Of a stretch of 51,093 nt of DNA, positions 41,268 through 49,432 are shown in pieces. The translations under genes were made by a program, and so were the position numbers. The stretch's first letter is position 1. Every line of letters starts with the position of its first letter. This DNA is from Candidatus Scalindua rubra. Its GTDB lineage: Bacteria > Planctomycetota > Brocadiia > Brocadiales > Scalinduaceae. Where the stretch lies: the NCBI GenBank assembly GCA_001723765.1, contig MAYW01000012.1, positions 1-51,093 of the forward strand, written 5' to 3'. Under the pieces are notes generated by a model. The model did no database searches. It was not told the DNA's origin and was given only the letters and a program-made list of their open reading frames with translations.

Positions 41268-42250
41268 ATGTCCAGACCGTTACGAATAGAATATCCCGGG
41301 GCTTTCTACCATGTGATGAACCGTGGTACAAATTTTCAGAAAATATTTATAGAAGATGCAGATAGGAGAGAATTTTTAAAACTGCTTGGAGAAACGAGTG
41401 AGATATGGAAGATTAGAGTACATGCCTATTGCTTGATGGATAATCACTATCATATTTTAATAGAAACTCCCGTAATCGGGTTAGGAAGAGCAATGCGCCA
41501 CCTCAACGGGGTCTATACCCAGCGATTTAATAGAAAAAAGAAGCGGGATGGAGCTTTATTTCGTGGTCGATATAGAGCAATACTTGTACAGGGTGATAAT
41601 TATCTCTTGGAAATAGTCCGTTACATACATATGAACCCGGCTAAAAAGCGAGAGGATACTCATGCTTTAATGAATTATCCTTGGTCAAGTAACAATTATT
41701 ACCTTGGAAAAAAGGGAAAACCTGAATGGCTAATAACATCCAGTATTCTTAATCTTTTTTCAACGAATATAAATCAACAAAAAGCTCTTTATAAAGAGTT
41801 TATTACTGATAGAATTCCTGATGAGATTAGAAGATTATACTCTCAAAAAAAAATTACCAGTCATAGGAGATAACATCTTTAAGGAATGGATAAAGAAGGC
41901 ATTTTTAGAAAAAAAAAGCCAATGAATACGAGATACCGGAGGCCAGTAAAAGGGAGATAGGGCCAACAGCAGATCAAATCATAGATATTGTTAAAACATT
42001 TTATAAAATTGATGATAAGGAGCTAAAGCGCAGAAGACGAGGAATCAAAAATGAGCCCCGTCAAGTAGCTATTTTTTTATGTCGTCAGATGAGTGGATTA
42101 TCATTAAATGAAATTAAACCTCTGTTTGCTATTGATGCCTATACGACTGTCAGCATGGCAAATTCTTCGATTAAGAAAAGACTTAATGATGATCAGCATT
42201 TAAGGAGAAAAATTGAAAAGATTAAGAAACAAATTCTTGGTTCTGGTTAG
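41268..42250 (+). pseudogene. REP-associated tyrosine transposase (RAYT), two frameshifts
   Basis: Y1 (IS200-like) single-strand transposase. The first frame (to 41873, 201 aa) has SRPLRIEYPGAFYHVMNRG, the HUH-type metal motif DNHYHILIE and RYIHMNPAKK with the tyrosine region nearby. The frame breaks at an A9 run (about 41845-41853), and again at a second A9 run (about 41909-41917). Skipping one A at each restores a continuous reading through FKEWIKKAFLEKKANEYEIPEA to a C-terminal DnaA-type helix-turn-helix (RRRGIKNEPRQVAIFL), ending at 42250, about 326 aa. It is either a decayed gene, an error at homopolymers, or slippage-expressed. Flanking inverted repeats are present. Confidence 0.8.
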
Positions 42251-42263
42251 TTTATTTGTTATA

Positions 42264-42277
42264 TGTAGACTTGACCC
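42264..42277 (-). repeat. Inverted copy of the RAYT flanking repeat
   Basis: TGTAGACTTGACCC is the exact complement of the core in the two repeats at 41163-41208. Together they bound a segment of about 1.1 kb containing only the RAYT gene. Confidence 0.8.
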
Positions 42278-42310
42278 CCTACTCTGTCTGTACCCCCTAC
42301 ACTAGCGCTA

Positions 42311-42640
42311 CTAGGTAATAGGAATTTCATCAATCTTGGCGGCAAGGATGAAGTCGCTTTCTGTCAAGCCGTCAATCTTGTGGGTCCATGTCTTAATACT
42401 TACTTTTCCCCAGGTCAGGAAAATATCTGGATGATGCCCTTGTTCTTCAGCAATATCTCCCACTTTGTTTACAAATGCAAGTGCTTTTACGAAATTCGGG
42501 AATTTGTACGTCTTAGAAATATGATGTTCTTCAATCACGTCCCATTCATCTACTTGTTCCTTAAGTCGTTCTAATTCCTCCCCTTTTAAGGGTGGTATTC
42601 CTCCCTTACAGGGTACACATTCTTTTCTAGCAAGTGACAT
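42311..42640 (-). CDS. Pterin-4a-carbinolamine dehydratase
   Basis: 109-aa protein with the PCD signature EEQGHHPDIFLTWGKVSIKTWTH and the C-terminal GLTESDFILAAKID; the three active-site histidines are visible in HHPD and TWTH. It dehydrates 4a-hydroxytetrahydropterin, or in many bacteria without phenylalanine hydroxylase has a related pterin role. An N-terminal Cys pair (CVPC, C8 and C11) of a type often seen in bacterial PCDs is present. AAAGGAG precedes the ATG. It stands alone with repeats on both sides. Confidence 0.92.
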   Translation of the reverse strand: MSLARKECVPCKGGIPPLKGEELERLKEQVDEWDVIEEHHISKTYKFPNFVKALAFVNKVGDIAEEQGHHPDIFLTWGKVSIKTWTHKIDGLTESDFILAAKIDEIPIT

Positions 42641-42658
42641 TTCTTTACTCCTTTCAAA

Positions 42659-42702
42659 ATCCCCTTTAATCCCTCTTTGAAAAAGGGGGAAATGGGGGAT
42701 TG
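42659..42702. repeat. Dispersed C5/G5 palindromic repeat (copy 5)
   Basis: AATCCCCTTTAATCCCTCTT followed by AAAAAGGGGGAAATGGGGGATT. It lies upstream of the dehydratase and just past the end of the DUF218 gene. Confidence 0.75.
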
Positions 42703-42740
42703 TAAAGGTTTATTACAATAACTTTGGCCATTGATAAATC

Positions 42741-43532
42741 CTACTTCTGACCTCTCATCTTTGCCCAGGTTAGCCCTAAATATTCATGAATAGCTATTTC
42801 TGCATTACTAAGATTACCAGCCTTTGGAAAAAAAGAATGAGGACTTAATCCTTGTCCCTCTTTAACTCTATGACCAATAGGAGAGGCAATAGGGTTCATG
42901 CCATTTTTTTTAAACATAGCCATTGACCTTGGCATGTGGGAAGCTGTCGTTACTAATATAAAAGGTTCACTGCCAATTATGGGCTTAATAAATCTAGCAT
43001 GATCTTTTGTATCTTTTGATTTGGATTCAAGAATTATATCGTCTTCAGATACTCCTATTTCCCTTGCAACACGTGTCATTACCTCCGCCACTGGAATGGG
43101 ATCAAAAACGCTACCCCCTGATAAAAGAAGTTTTGCTTCAGGATATTTTCTATAAATTCGAATTCCTTCTACAAGCCTTACCAGTGAACTTCTACCTATT
43201 TGGCTTATTAATGGTAATTCAGGATCTGAGGTGTGTCCTCCTCCTAGAACGACAACAAATTTTATTGCAGATTCGTCCTCTGTTTTAAGTCCTGCTGATG
43301 AACTTTTCGTTTCAAGTGAGTCATATTTCCTTTCAAGTGGTCTAAGAAGTTTATTGGCTATAATACCATAACCGAACAAAATCAAAATAAACAAACCAAA
43401 TGACACCAGTACCTTTCCCGCCTTCTGTTTTGTCGTGAACCATAGCAGGTATAGACCTATAAAAGAAATCAAAAGGCTTAAAGGCAGGGGATATAGAAAA
43501 CCTGAAATAATTTTCTTAAGAATAAACATCAT
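42741..43532 (-). CDS. DUF218 membrane protein (ElyC/YdcF-like)
   Basis: 263 aa. Two N-terminal membrane helices (about 8-30 and 38-58) are followed by a DUF218 domain: VVVLGGGHTSD, LLLSGGSVFD, ESKSKDTKDHA, LVTTASHMPRS, in the order typical of ElyC/SanA/YdcF. ElyC-type proteins affect peptidoglycan or lipid-carrier metabolism in the envelope. The soluble domain would face the periplasm. The start is one of two adjacent ATGs. Confidence 0.88.
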   Translation of the reverse strand: MMFILKKIISGFLYPLPLSLLISFIGLYLLWFTTKQKAGKVLVSFGLFILILFGYGIIANKLLRPLERKYDSLETKSSSAGLKTEDESAIKFVVVLGGGHTSDPELPLISQIGRSSLVRLVEGIRIYRKYPEAKLLLSGGSVFDPIPVAEVMTRVAREIGVSEDDIILESKSKDTKDHARFIKPIIGSEPFILVTTASHMPRSMAMFKKNGMNPIASPIGHRVKEGQGLSPHSFFPKAGNLSNAEIAIHEYLGLTWAKMRGQK

Positions 43533-43653
43533 TAAAATTTATACCATACTAATCCAACTGCCGCTATGAAACACCGTGGAATGACAGTCAGATAAAAGCG
43601 CCTTGATAAGTCCATTAATTTATTATTGAATTAAATTGGCAAGAGTAATATAT

Positions 43654-44655
43654 CTATTCATATTGTACACCTTTATTATCAAATAGCTTTTGATTGTAAA
43701 GCCTAGCCAATTTTCTATCTGTTTTAATCCGTTGTCGTATTAAATTATCATTGTTTATTAATTTAAGCTCTGAATAAAGGTTCCATTCTTGTAATATTTT
43801 AGTGTATCTTAACTCATTCCTGTTAGTGCAGTCGTTAATAAACTGGTATTTCTCTAAGAACTCCGTTGTCGATATCACATTTATTATTTCAAGAATTTGC
43901 TCCATTGTATTCGATTCTCCAGAAAGAAAGTCCCACAATTCACTGGCAATTAAAGTTTCATCTGGCGTAAAAAATTTAGTCATATTAATTATTGAACCTA
44001 AAAACCTGGTTTTATTATAGGTTGTATCTTGATCGCTCGTTGGATCAAAAGGAAATCCTATAAAAAAGCTAACCTCTTTGTTTGGAAATTTTCTGTAAAG
44101 AGATGCTTTTCCTTCTAATATCTTTTGTTTTTCACCCCTCATTTCTCCTGAATTTGGTTTAACAGTTTTTAACTCAATAGCAATAATTCTATCGTTATCC
44201 TCAATAAAAACATCTGCCGAAAAATCTATAGCATTAACAAGCGTGGTGCTGTCATTAATAAAAAGGAGTTGATTTTCATTGTCCAAATTTGGTTCATCAG
44301 AAGAATTGCTTAAATTTGTTATAATATTGATTATATTATCCTTTTGTGTTTTAAGTATCTGAAGGTTTCCTAATTTTTTGGATGTATATTCTCTTTTTTC
44401 TCCATCTGAAAGTATATGTGCCATATTTTCATAAAATGATTTCACTAATATTGTATTCAAACCAAACAAACCGTATCCTGAATTTATAACATGTTGAATA
44501 TTAAGAACTGAGTCATTATGAAAAGCATTACAAAATGCTTCATTAAAAGGAGATTTATCATCAAATATTGGATAATCCGGTATATTGTCAAAACTAAGGT
44601 ATAATGTTTTGATTACTTCAAATGCAATTTTTTCTTTTTTATTGCTTTCAATCAT
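43654..44655 (-). CDS. Type II restriction endonuclease, TdeIII/MjaII-like
   Basis: 333 aa. The segment IIAIELKTVKPNSGEMRGEKQK with an upstream aspartate (SADVFIED) fits a PD-D/ExK active site and closely resembles the RE_TdeIII family (relatives recognise GGNCC, from memory). The expected helical ends are present and no frameshift is seen. It is the last gene of a three-gene minus-strand set with a truncated DNA methyltransferase and a PD-(D/E)XK-like protein. With its methylase broken, the enzyme must be silent, inactive or protected by another methylase. Confidence 0.65.
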   Translation of the reverse strand: MIESNKKEKIAFEVIKTLYLSFDNIPDYPIFDDKSPFNEAFCNAFHNDSVLNIQHVINSGYGLFGLNTILVKSFYENMAHILSDGEKREYTSKKLGNLQILKTQKDNIINIITNLSNSSDEPNLDNENQLLFINDSTTLVNAIDFSADVFIEDNDRIIAIELKTVKPNSGEMRGEKQKILEGKASLYRKFPNKEVSFFIGFPFDPTSDQDTTYNKTRFLGSIINMTKFFTPDETLIASELWDFLSGESNTMEQILEIINVISTTEFLEKYQFINDCTNRNELRYTKILQEWNLYSELKLINNDNLIRQRIKTDRKLARLYNQKLFDNKGVQYE

Positions 44656-44671
44656 TATTATCTTGCGAGCA

Positions 44672-45592
44672 TTAAAGGTTAAATTCTTGACGCATTTGAA
44701 TTAAATTCTTTTCAGCAGAATACAAAAGACCGATGTGATCCGGAATTAAATGAATGTATCTTTTGCTAATATCTATAAATGAACTTTCAACTTGATTAAA
44801 TTTCTTTTTATCATGAGTAACAACATATAACTTTGTTCTATACTCCCTCAAAGTTGCTAACCTACCAAACCCTGACCAAACACCAGTAGAAAACTCGACC
44901 TCAAATGCGTATTCAGGATACAAATCACTGTTAGTCCTTCTAAACCAGATCACATCAATATTCTTAAGAGATTTATGATCTGTATATTGAAGAGTTGGAC
45001 AAGAACTTAATGTCGAAATGTCATCTAATTTTCTTTGATTGAATTTTTTGGTTTTATTTGGTGAGTATGTTTGAAAACCACGAATATTTCCGATTTCTAA
45101 TATTCTACCTTGGACAAGGGTATGTATACTATCAGTAGGATCAACTGATTTTGAGCTAGTGTATTTTGAACTTTTTAATAAGTCCCAGTTATTTACAAAT
45201 TCAGTGCAGTCAAAATAATTTCCACGACCACGCAACGTAAGCTTAATATCTCTTGTAAAATTAATTTTGTATTCTCCATTTCTATCATGACTGATATTCG
45301 GTAAATGTTGTATTAAAATCGTTGTTGGCAGAAAGGCAATCTGATCTAAACTTCCGCAAATAAACGCTACAAAAGAATTACTTAAATTGTAAATTTCTTC
45401 GGCATTAATGTAATTCAAACCAAAAAAGTAACGCTTACCTAAGTCAGAAGCAGTTCGAACTAAAATATTTGCTTTTCCAATTTTGAATGCATTTGCGCGC
45501 AAAACCTTTATTGGTTCCACATTATCATTTTGAGACCTTGCCATTTCCAGAAACTCTAATAATAATTGTTTCGTTTTGCTTAGTTGTGACAT
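44672..45592 (-). CDS. Restriction-associated PD-(D/E)XK-like protein
   Basis: 306-aa protein lying between the methyltransferase fragment and the endonuclease. A segment KNIDVIWFRRTN...YAFEVEFSTGVWSG (about 215-245) has the D-x(n)-ExE pattern of a PD-(D/E)XK-like fold, and YVVTHDKKKF follows in the place of strand 4. I do not recognise a specific family; such proteins accompany some type II systems. The start at 45592 has a strong GGAGGAGG ribosome-binding site. The gene itself looks intact. Confidence 0.55.
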   Translation of the reverse strand: MSQLSKTKQLLLEFLEMARSQNDNVEPIKVLRANAFKIGKANILVRTASDLGKRYFFGLNYINAEEIYNLSNSFVAFICGSLDQIAFLPTTILIQHLPNISHDRNGEYKINFTRDIKLTLRGRGNYFDCTEFVNNWDLLKSSKYTSSKSVDPTDSIHTLVQGRILEIGNIRGFQTYSPNKTKKFNQRKLDDISTLSSCPTLQYTDHKSLKNIDVIWFRRTNSDLYPEYAFEVEFSTGVWSGFGRLATLREYRTKLYVVTHDKKKFNQVESSFIDISKRYIHLIPDHIGLLYSAEKNLIQMRQEFNL

Positions 45593-45601
45593 GTTACAAC
45601 A

Positions 45602-46093
45602 TTACCTCCTCCAATTTGGCAACAACAATATCCGATTTGCATGCATACCCAGTTCATTTGCTTGTACCAAAGTAGTTCCGCTTCCACAAAATGGGTCAAG
45701 AATAATATCGCCTTTTTTAAAAAAAACTTTCTTCTTAAAATCGTCAGTATGATCATCTAAAAAATACTCTACAAGCTGTGGAATAAATTTCCCTTTATAG
45801 GGATGAATCCTATGAACATGTTTCGTTCTTTCTGATTCTTTATATTCATCAAATGAGAGTGCCCAGTTTAAGTCTTCTCCTAAACGTTTCTTCCATATGT
45901 TTTCTTTAGTTTGATGATGAGGTTTGTAATAATTTTCTAAGTCAGTTACATCAATTAATATGGTTCCATTTTCATTATGCTTTTTTATTCTACCATATTG
46001 AATTAAATAAGAAATATTAGACGTAGTCACTTGTTTTTCTAATAATCTTGTTGCCCATTGACTGGCTTGTTTAATTGTTAAAAATTGACTCAT
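45602..46093 (-). pseudogene. DNA methyltransferase (N4/N6 type), truncated after motif I
   Basis: 163 aa. An N-terminal helix-turn-helix-like region (ASQWATRLLEKQV...LIQYGRI) leads into the methylase part HVHRIHPYKGKFIPQLVEYFL and the SAM-binding motif DPFCGSGTTLVQANELGMHA. Then the reading departs from the family (NRILLLPNWRR) and stops; the catalytic motif IV (TPPY/DPPY/SPPY) and the following 200 or so residues are missing. The next gene's ribosome-binding site lies immediately behind the break, so a deletion is likely rather than a single frameshift. Confidence 0.75.
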
Positions 46094-46457
46094 GAGTTTA
46101 GCAATTCCTTATCGGTTTAATCCTCTCACTTATATATTTGTGTTGTCTTGTAGCAAATGTGAATGGTTAAAATTATACATCTGATATAAGTTGCTAGTAA
46201 AAATCATACTACTTTTAACCTTGGATAAAATCAATATTTATTTCTTTCATATACTTGTCAAATACTTGGGTTACATCTTGACTTTATATGATGGCAGGTG
46301 TATTTTAAGAAATTATAAATTAGTTTCTTTCAGTCACGAACGTATGCCTTTTTGACACAAAAAAATCCCCCTATATCCCCCTTTACTGAAGGGGGAATAA
46401 AAAATGATGGTAGGGTGGGGTGACTATTTTGAAAACTCCTAATACAAAGGAAATAAG
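46094..46457. other. Intergenic stretch upstream of mutS, with C5/G5 repeat (copy 6)
   Basis: No gene is seen in 364 bases. It holds divergent upstream sequence for the methylase fragment and mutS, including AT-rich promoter-like DNA around 46230-46330 and a copy of the C5/G5 repeat at 46366-46400 (AAATCCCCCTATATCCCCCT ... GGGGGAA). Confidence 0.6.
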
Positions 46458-49085
46458 ATGCCTTTTTCGACCCCTATGATGAAACAATATATGAGTATAA
46501 AAAGGAAAAATGAGGACGCATTATTGTTTTTCCGTATGGGTGACTTTTATGAAATGTTCTATGATGATGCCAAGATTGCTGCAAAGATTCTTGGTATAAC
46601 ATTAACTTCGAGGTCTAAGGGAGAAAAGGCTGTACCAATGGCCGGTGTACCTCATCATGCTGCTGAGTCTTATATTCAAAAGCTAATTAAGGCGGGATAT
46701 AAGGTTGCTGTTTGTGAACAGTTGCAAGATGGCCTGGAAAAAAGCAGTTTAAAAGTGGGAACACAAGGAATAGTTGAACGAGACGTCATAAGGATTATCA
46801 CACCTGGTACACTTACTGAAGATGTAATGCTGGATGATAAAGACAATAATTATCTTTTATCCCTATTCTTAAATGATAATAAGATCGGTTTGTCATGGGT
46901 TGATATTTCAACAGGAAAATTCATGGTACAGGATATCAATAAGAGTCGTTTACTGGATGAATTAACGAGGATAAATCCGTCTGAGTGTGTACTACCCGAA
47001 AATTTCACTTTTAATGAGTTTGATCTTTCAGAAAGGATATCTATAGATTTTAATGCAATGATCACGTATCGTTCAGATTGGGAGTTTTCACGTGAGACAG
47101 CATATCATAAACTTATTAGCCATTTTGGCACTTCATCATTAGAGGGATTTGGATGTGAAGATATCGGGCCATCTTTAAACGCCGCAGGAGCTTTGATCAA
47201 TTACATTAACGAGACCCAAAAGACATCGCTTAAACACATAAATAAGATTGAAAAATTTTCAAGCCACAATCGTCTGGTATTAGATCATTCCTCACAACAA
47301 AGCCTGGAACTGATTAAGACGACAAGGACACATCAAAAGGAAGGTTCCTTATTGGGCGTAATAGATCGAACAAAGACTCCTATGGGAGGAAGATTAATAA
47401 AGAATTGGTTAATAAGCCCACTTTGTAAATCTGAAGATATAAAATATAGACATGATGGTGTTGAGGAGTTATATAAAAATAAAAACCAGTGTAGAGAGCT
47501 CCGGGAACTTTTAAGGGATGTTTATGATATTGAAAGAATCTCTGCGAAGATTAGTTTCGGTCGCGCCAATGCAAGAGACCTTGTTTCTCTGAAGCAATCA
47601 CTTTCTCTTTTACCAAAGTTGAAACATTTGATTTCTGTTTGCAATTCTCTCATTCTTAAATCATGTCATGAAGCATTGGATGTCTTAGATGACGTAAGGG
47701 TACTCATAAGTACCGCTGTAGTATCCGACCCTCCCCACTCCATACGCGAAGGTGGAATTATACAAGAAGGTTATGATCATGATTTGGATGAGTTAAGAAA
47801 TATTAGTAGAAATGGAAAGAGTTGGATAGCAAGCTTTCAGTCAAAAGAGATAGACAGGACGGGAATAAATTCACTAAAAGTAGGATACAATAAGGTCTTT
47901 GGATATTATATTGAGATCACAAATGTACATAAAGATAGTATTCCCGAAACATACATTCGTAAACAAACCCTTAAGAATGCCGAAAGGTACATTACACCTG
48001 AACTCAAAGAATATGAGACGAAGGTACTTACCGCAGATGAAAGGGCGAAGGAATTGGAATATGAAATCTTTCAAAAGATCAGGGAAGAAGTGGGTACCTA
48101 TACTGAACGTTTACAGAAGACGGCCGATGTTATTGCTCATTTGGACTGTCTCTCAACTCTTGCAAATATTGCTGTCGAAAATGGATATTCAAGGCCTGAA
48201 GTATTAGATGAACTTTATCTCAGGATTATTGACGGAAGACACCCCGTTTTGGAGAAAACATTAGTAGCCGAGAGGTTTATACCTAATGATATTGATCTTG
48301 ACGGAACAAGAAATCAAATCATGGTCATTACCGGACCTAACATGGCCGGAAAGAGCACGTACATTCGCCAGGTGGCTTTGCTTGTGCTTATGGCACAGAT
48401 GGGCAGTTTTATACCAGCGAAGGAAGCGACCATAGGAGTTGTTGATCGTATATTTACGAGAGTAGGGGCAATGGATGAATTGGCAAGAGGTCAGAGCACT
48501 TTTATGGTGGAGATGAATGAAGCTGCAAATATATTAAATAATGCGACAAGACGTAGCTTGATAATACTCGATGAGGTTGGCCGTGGCACCAGCACTTTTG
48601 ATGGTGTAAGTATTGCATGGGCATTAATGGAATATATATATGAGCACCTCAAGGCCAGAACATTATTTGCTACTCACTATCACGAACTTACTGAATTAGC
48701 CTTACTTTTTCCAGGTATTAAGAACTTTAACATTGCAGTAAAGGAATGGGAAGATGAAATTATCTTCTTAAGAAAGATTGTTGAGGGCGGCGCTGATAAA
48801 AGCTATGGTATTCATGTTGCAAGATTGGCTGGTATGCCAAAAGAGGTAATTCAAAGGGCTAAGGTAATACTTATCAATCTTGAAGCTGAGACACTAGACG
48901 TGGATGGTAAACCTAAATTTGCATCTATTAAGAACGAAGAAGAAAATAAGCCGAAGCAACTTCCTCTTTTTAATCCGCCAGAGAATCAAGTGATTGAAGA
49001 TATAAAGAATCTCGACACTTCAAAAATCACACCCATTGATGCACTCAATAAACTTCATAAACTGAAAGAGAAATTGGAAAAATAG
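46458..49085 (+). CDS. mutS: DNA mismatch repair protein MutS
   Basis: 875-aa MutS1, standard full length. The mismatch-contacting FxE motif is in DFYEMFYDDA near the N-terminus (TPMMKQYMSIKRKN start). Connector, lever and clamp domains follow in order. The ABC-type ATPase has Walker A GPNMAGKST (about 630), the signature segment, Walker B (LIILDEVGRGTSTFDG) and the ATHYHEL switch. A C-terminal helical tail (LDTSKITPIDALNKLHKL) is the dimer/tetramer region. The ATG at 46458 follows AAAGGAAATAAG. It works in post-replicative repair with PcrA/UvrD-type helicases; mutL is not in the window. Confidence 0.97.
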   Translation: MPFSTPMMKQYMSIKRKNEDALLFFRMGDFYEMFYDDAKIAAKILGITLTSRSKGEKAVPMAGVPHHAAESYIQKLIKAGYKVAVCEQLQDGLEKSSLKVGTQGIVERDVIRIITPGTLTEDVMLDDKDNNYLLSLFLNDNKIGLSWVDISTGKFMVQDINKSRLLDELTRINPSECVLPENFTFNEFDLSERISIDFNAMITYRSDWEFSRETAYHKLISHFGTSSLEGFGCEDIGPSLNAAGALINYINETQKTSLKHINKIEKFSSHNRLVLDHSSQQSLELIKTTRTHQKEGSLLGVIDRTKTPMGGRLIKNWLISPLCKSEDIKYRHDGVEELYKNKNQCRELRELLRDVYDIERISAKISFGRANARDLVSLKQSLSLLPKLKHLISVCNSLILKSCHEALDVLDDVRVLISTAVVSDPPHSIREGGIIQEGYDHDLDELRNISRNGKSWIASFQSKEIDRTGINSLKVGYNKVFGYYIEITNVHKDSIPETYIRKQTLKNAERYITPELKEYETKVLTADERAKELEYEIFQKIREEVGTYTERLQKTADVIAHLDCLSTLANIAVENGYSRPEVLDELYLRIIDGRHPVLEKTLVAERFIPNDIDLDGTRNQIMVITGPNMAGKSTYIRQVALLVLMAQMGSFIPAKEATIGVVDRIFTRVGAMDELARGQSTFMVEMNEAANILNNATRRSLIILDEVGRGTSTFDGVSIAWALMEYIYEHLKARTLFATHYHELTELALLFPGIKNFNIAVKEWEDEIIFLRKIVEGGADKSYGIHVARLAGMPKEVIQRAKVILINLEAETLDVDGKPKFASIKNEEENKPKQLPLFNPPENQVIEDIKNLDTSKITPIDALNKLHKLKEKLEK

Positions 49086-49432
49086 GAATTTTTGGACACA
49101 GATTTTTCGCAGATGCCCGCCCGACAGTTTGTTAGGCGGGAGCACAGAAAAAACCTTGCTTTCGCAAGGGAATATCTCTTTGTGGATCCAGGTTTGTAAC
49201 TTGATAGTATGAGGAATTTCCATTTTAAGTGTAAATCAATTTATGGATTACATTTTTTTTTGTGCGGAAGCACATATCCAAGAGGGCGTGAAGCAACGAC
49301 ATGAATGTCGTTGTAGCCATTTTGAAAGAGTTGTGCAGGATGCACTAACTCGAATCTAATGTTTTAAACAAAACGACGCTTTAATATCTTTTATCATAAA
49401 AATCTGCGTTTATCAGCGTCCCATTAACTGAA
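49086..49432. repeat. Intergenic repeats downstream of mutS
   Basis: No gene in 347 bases. It contains TTGGACACAGATTTTTCGCAG (part of the 21360/26286 repeat family), GCCCGCCCGACAG...TTAGGCGGG, a perfect hairpin CAACGACAT-GA-ATGTCGTTG (49294-49313) that may terminate mutS, and AAATCTGCGTTTATCAGCGT at about 49401-49420. Confidence 0.65.
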
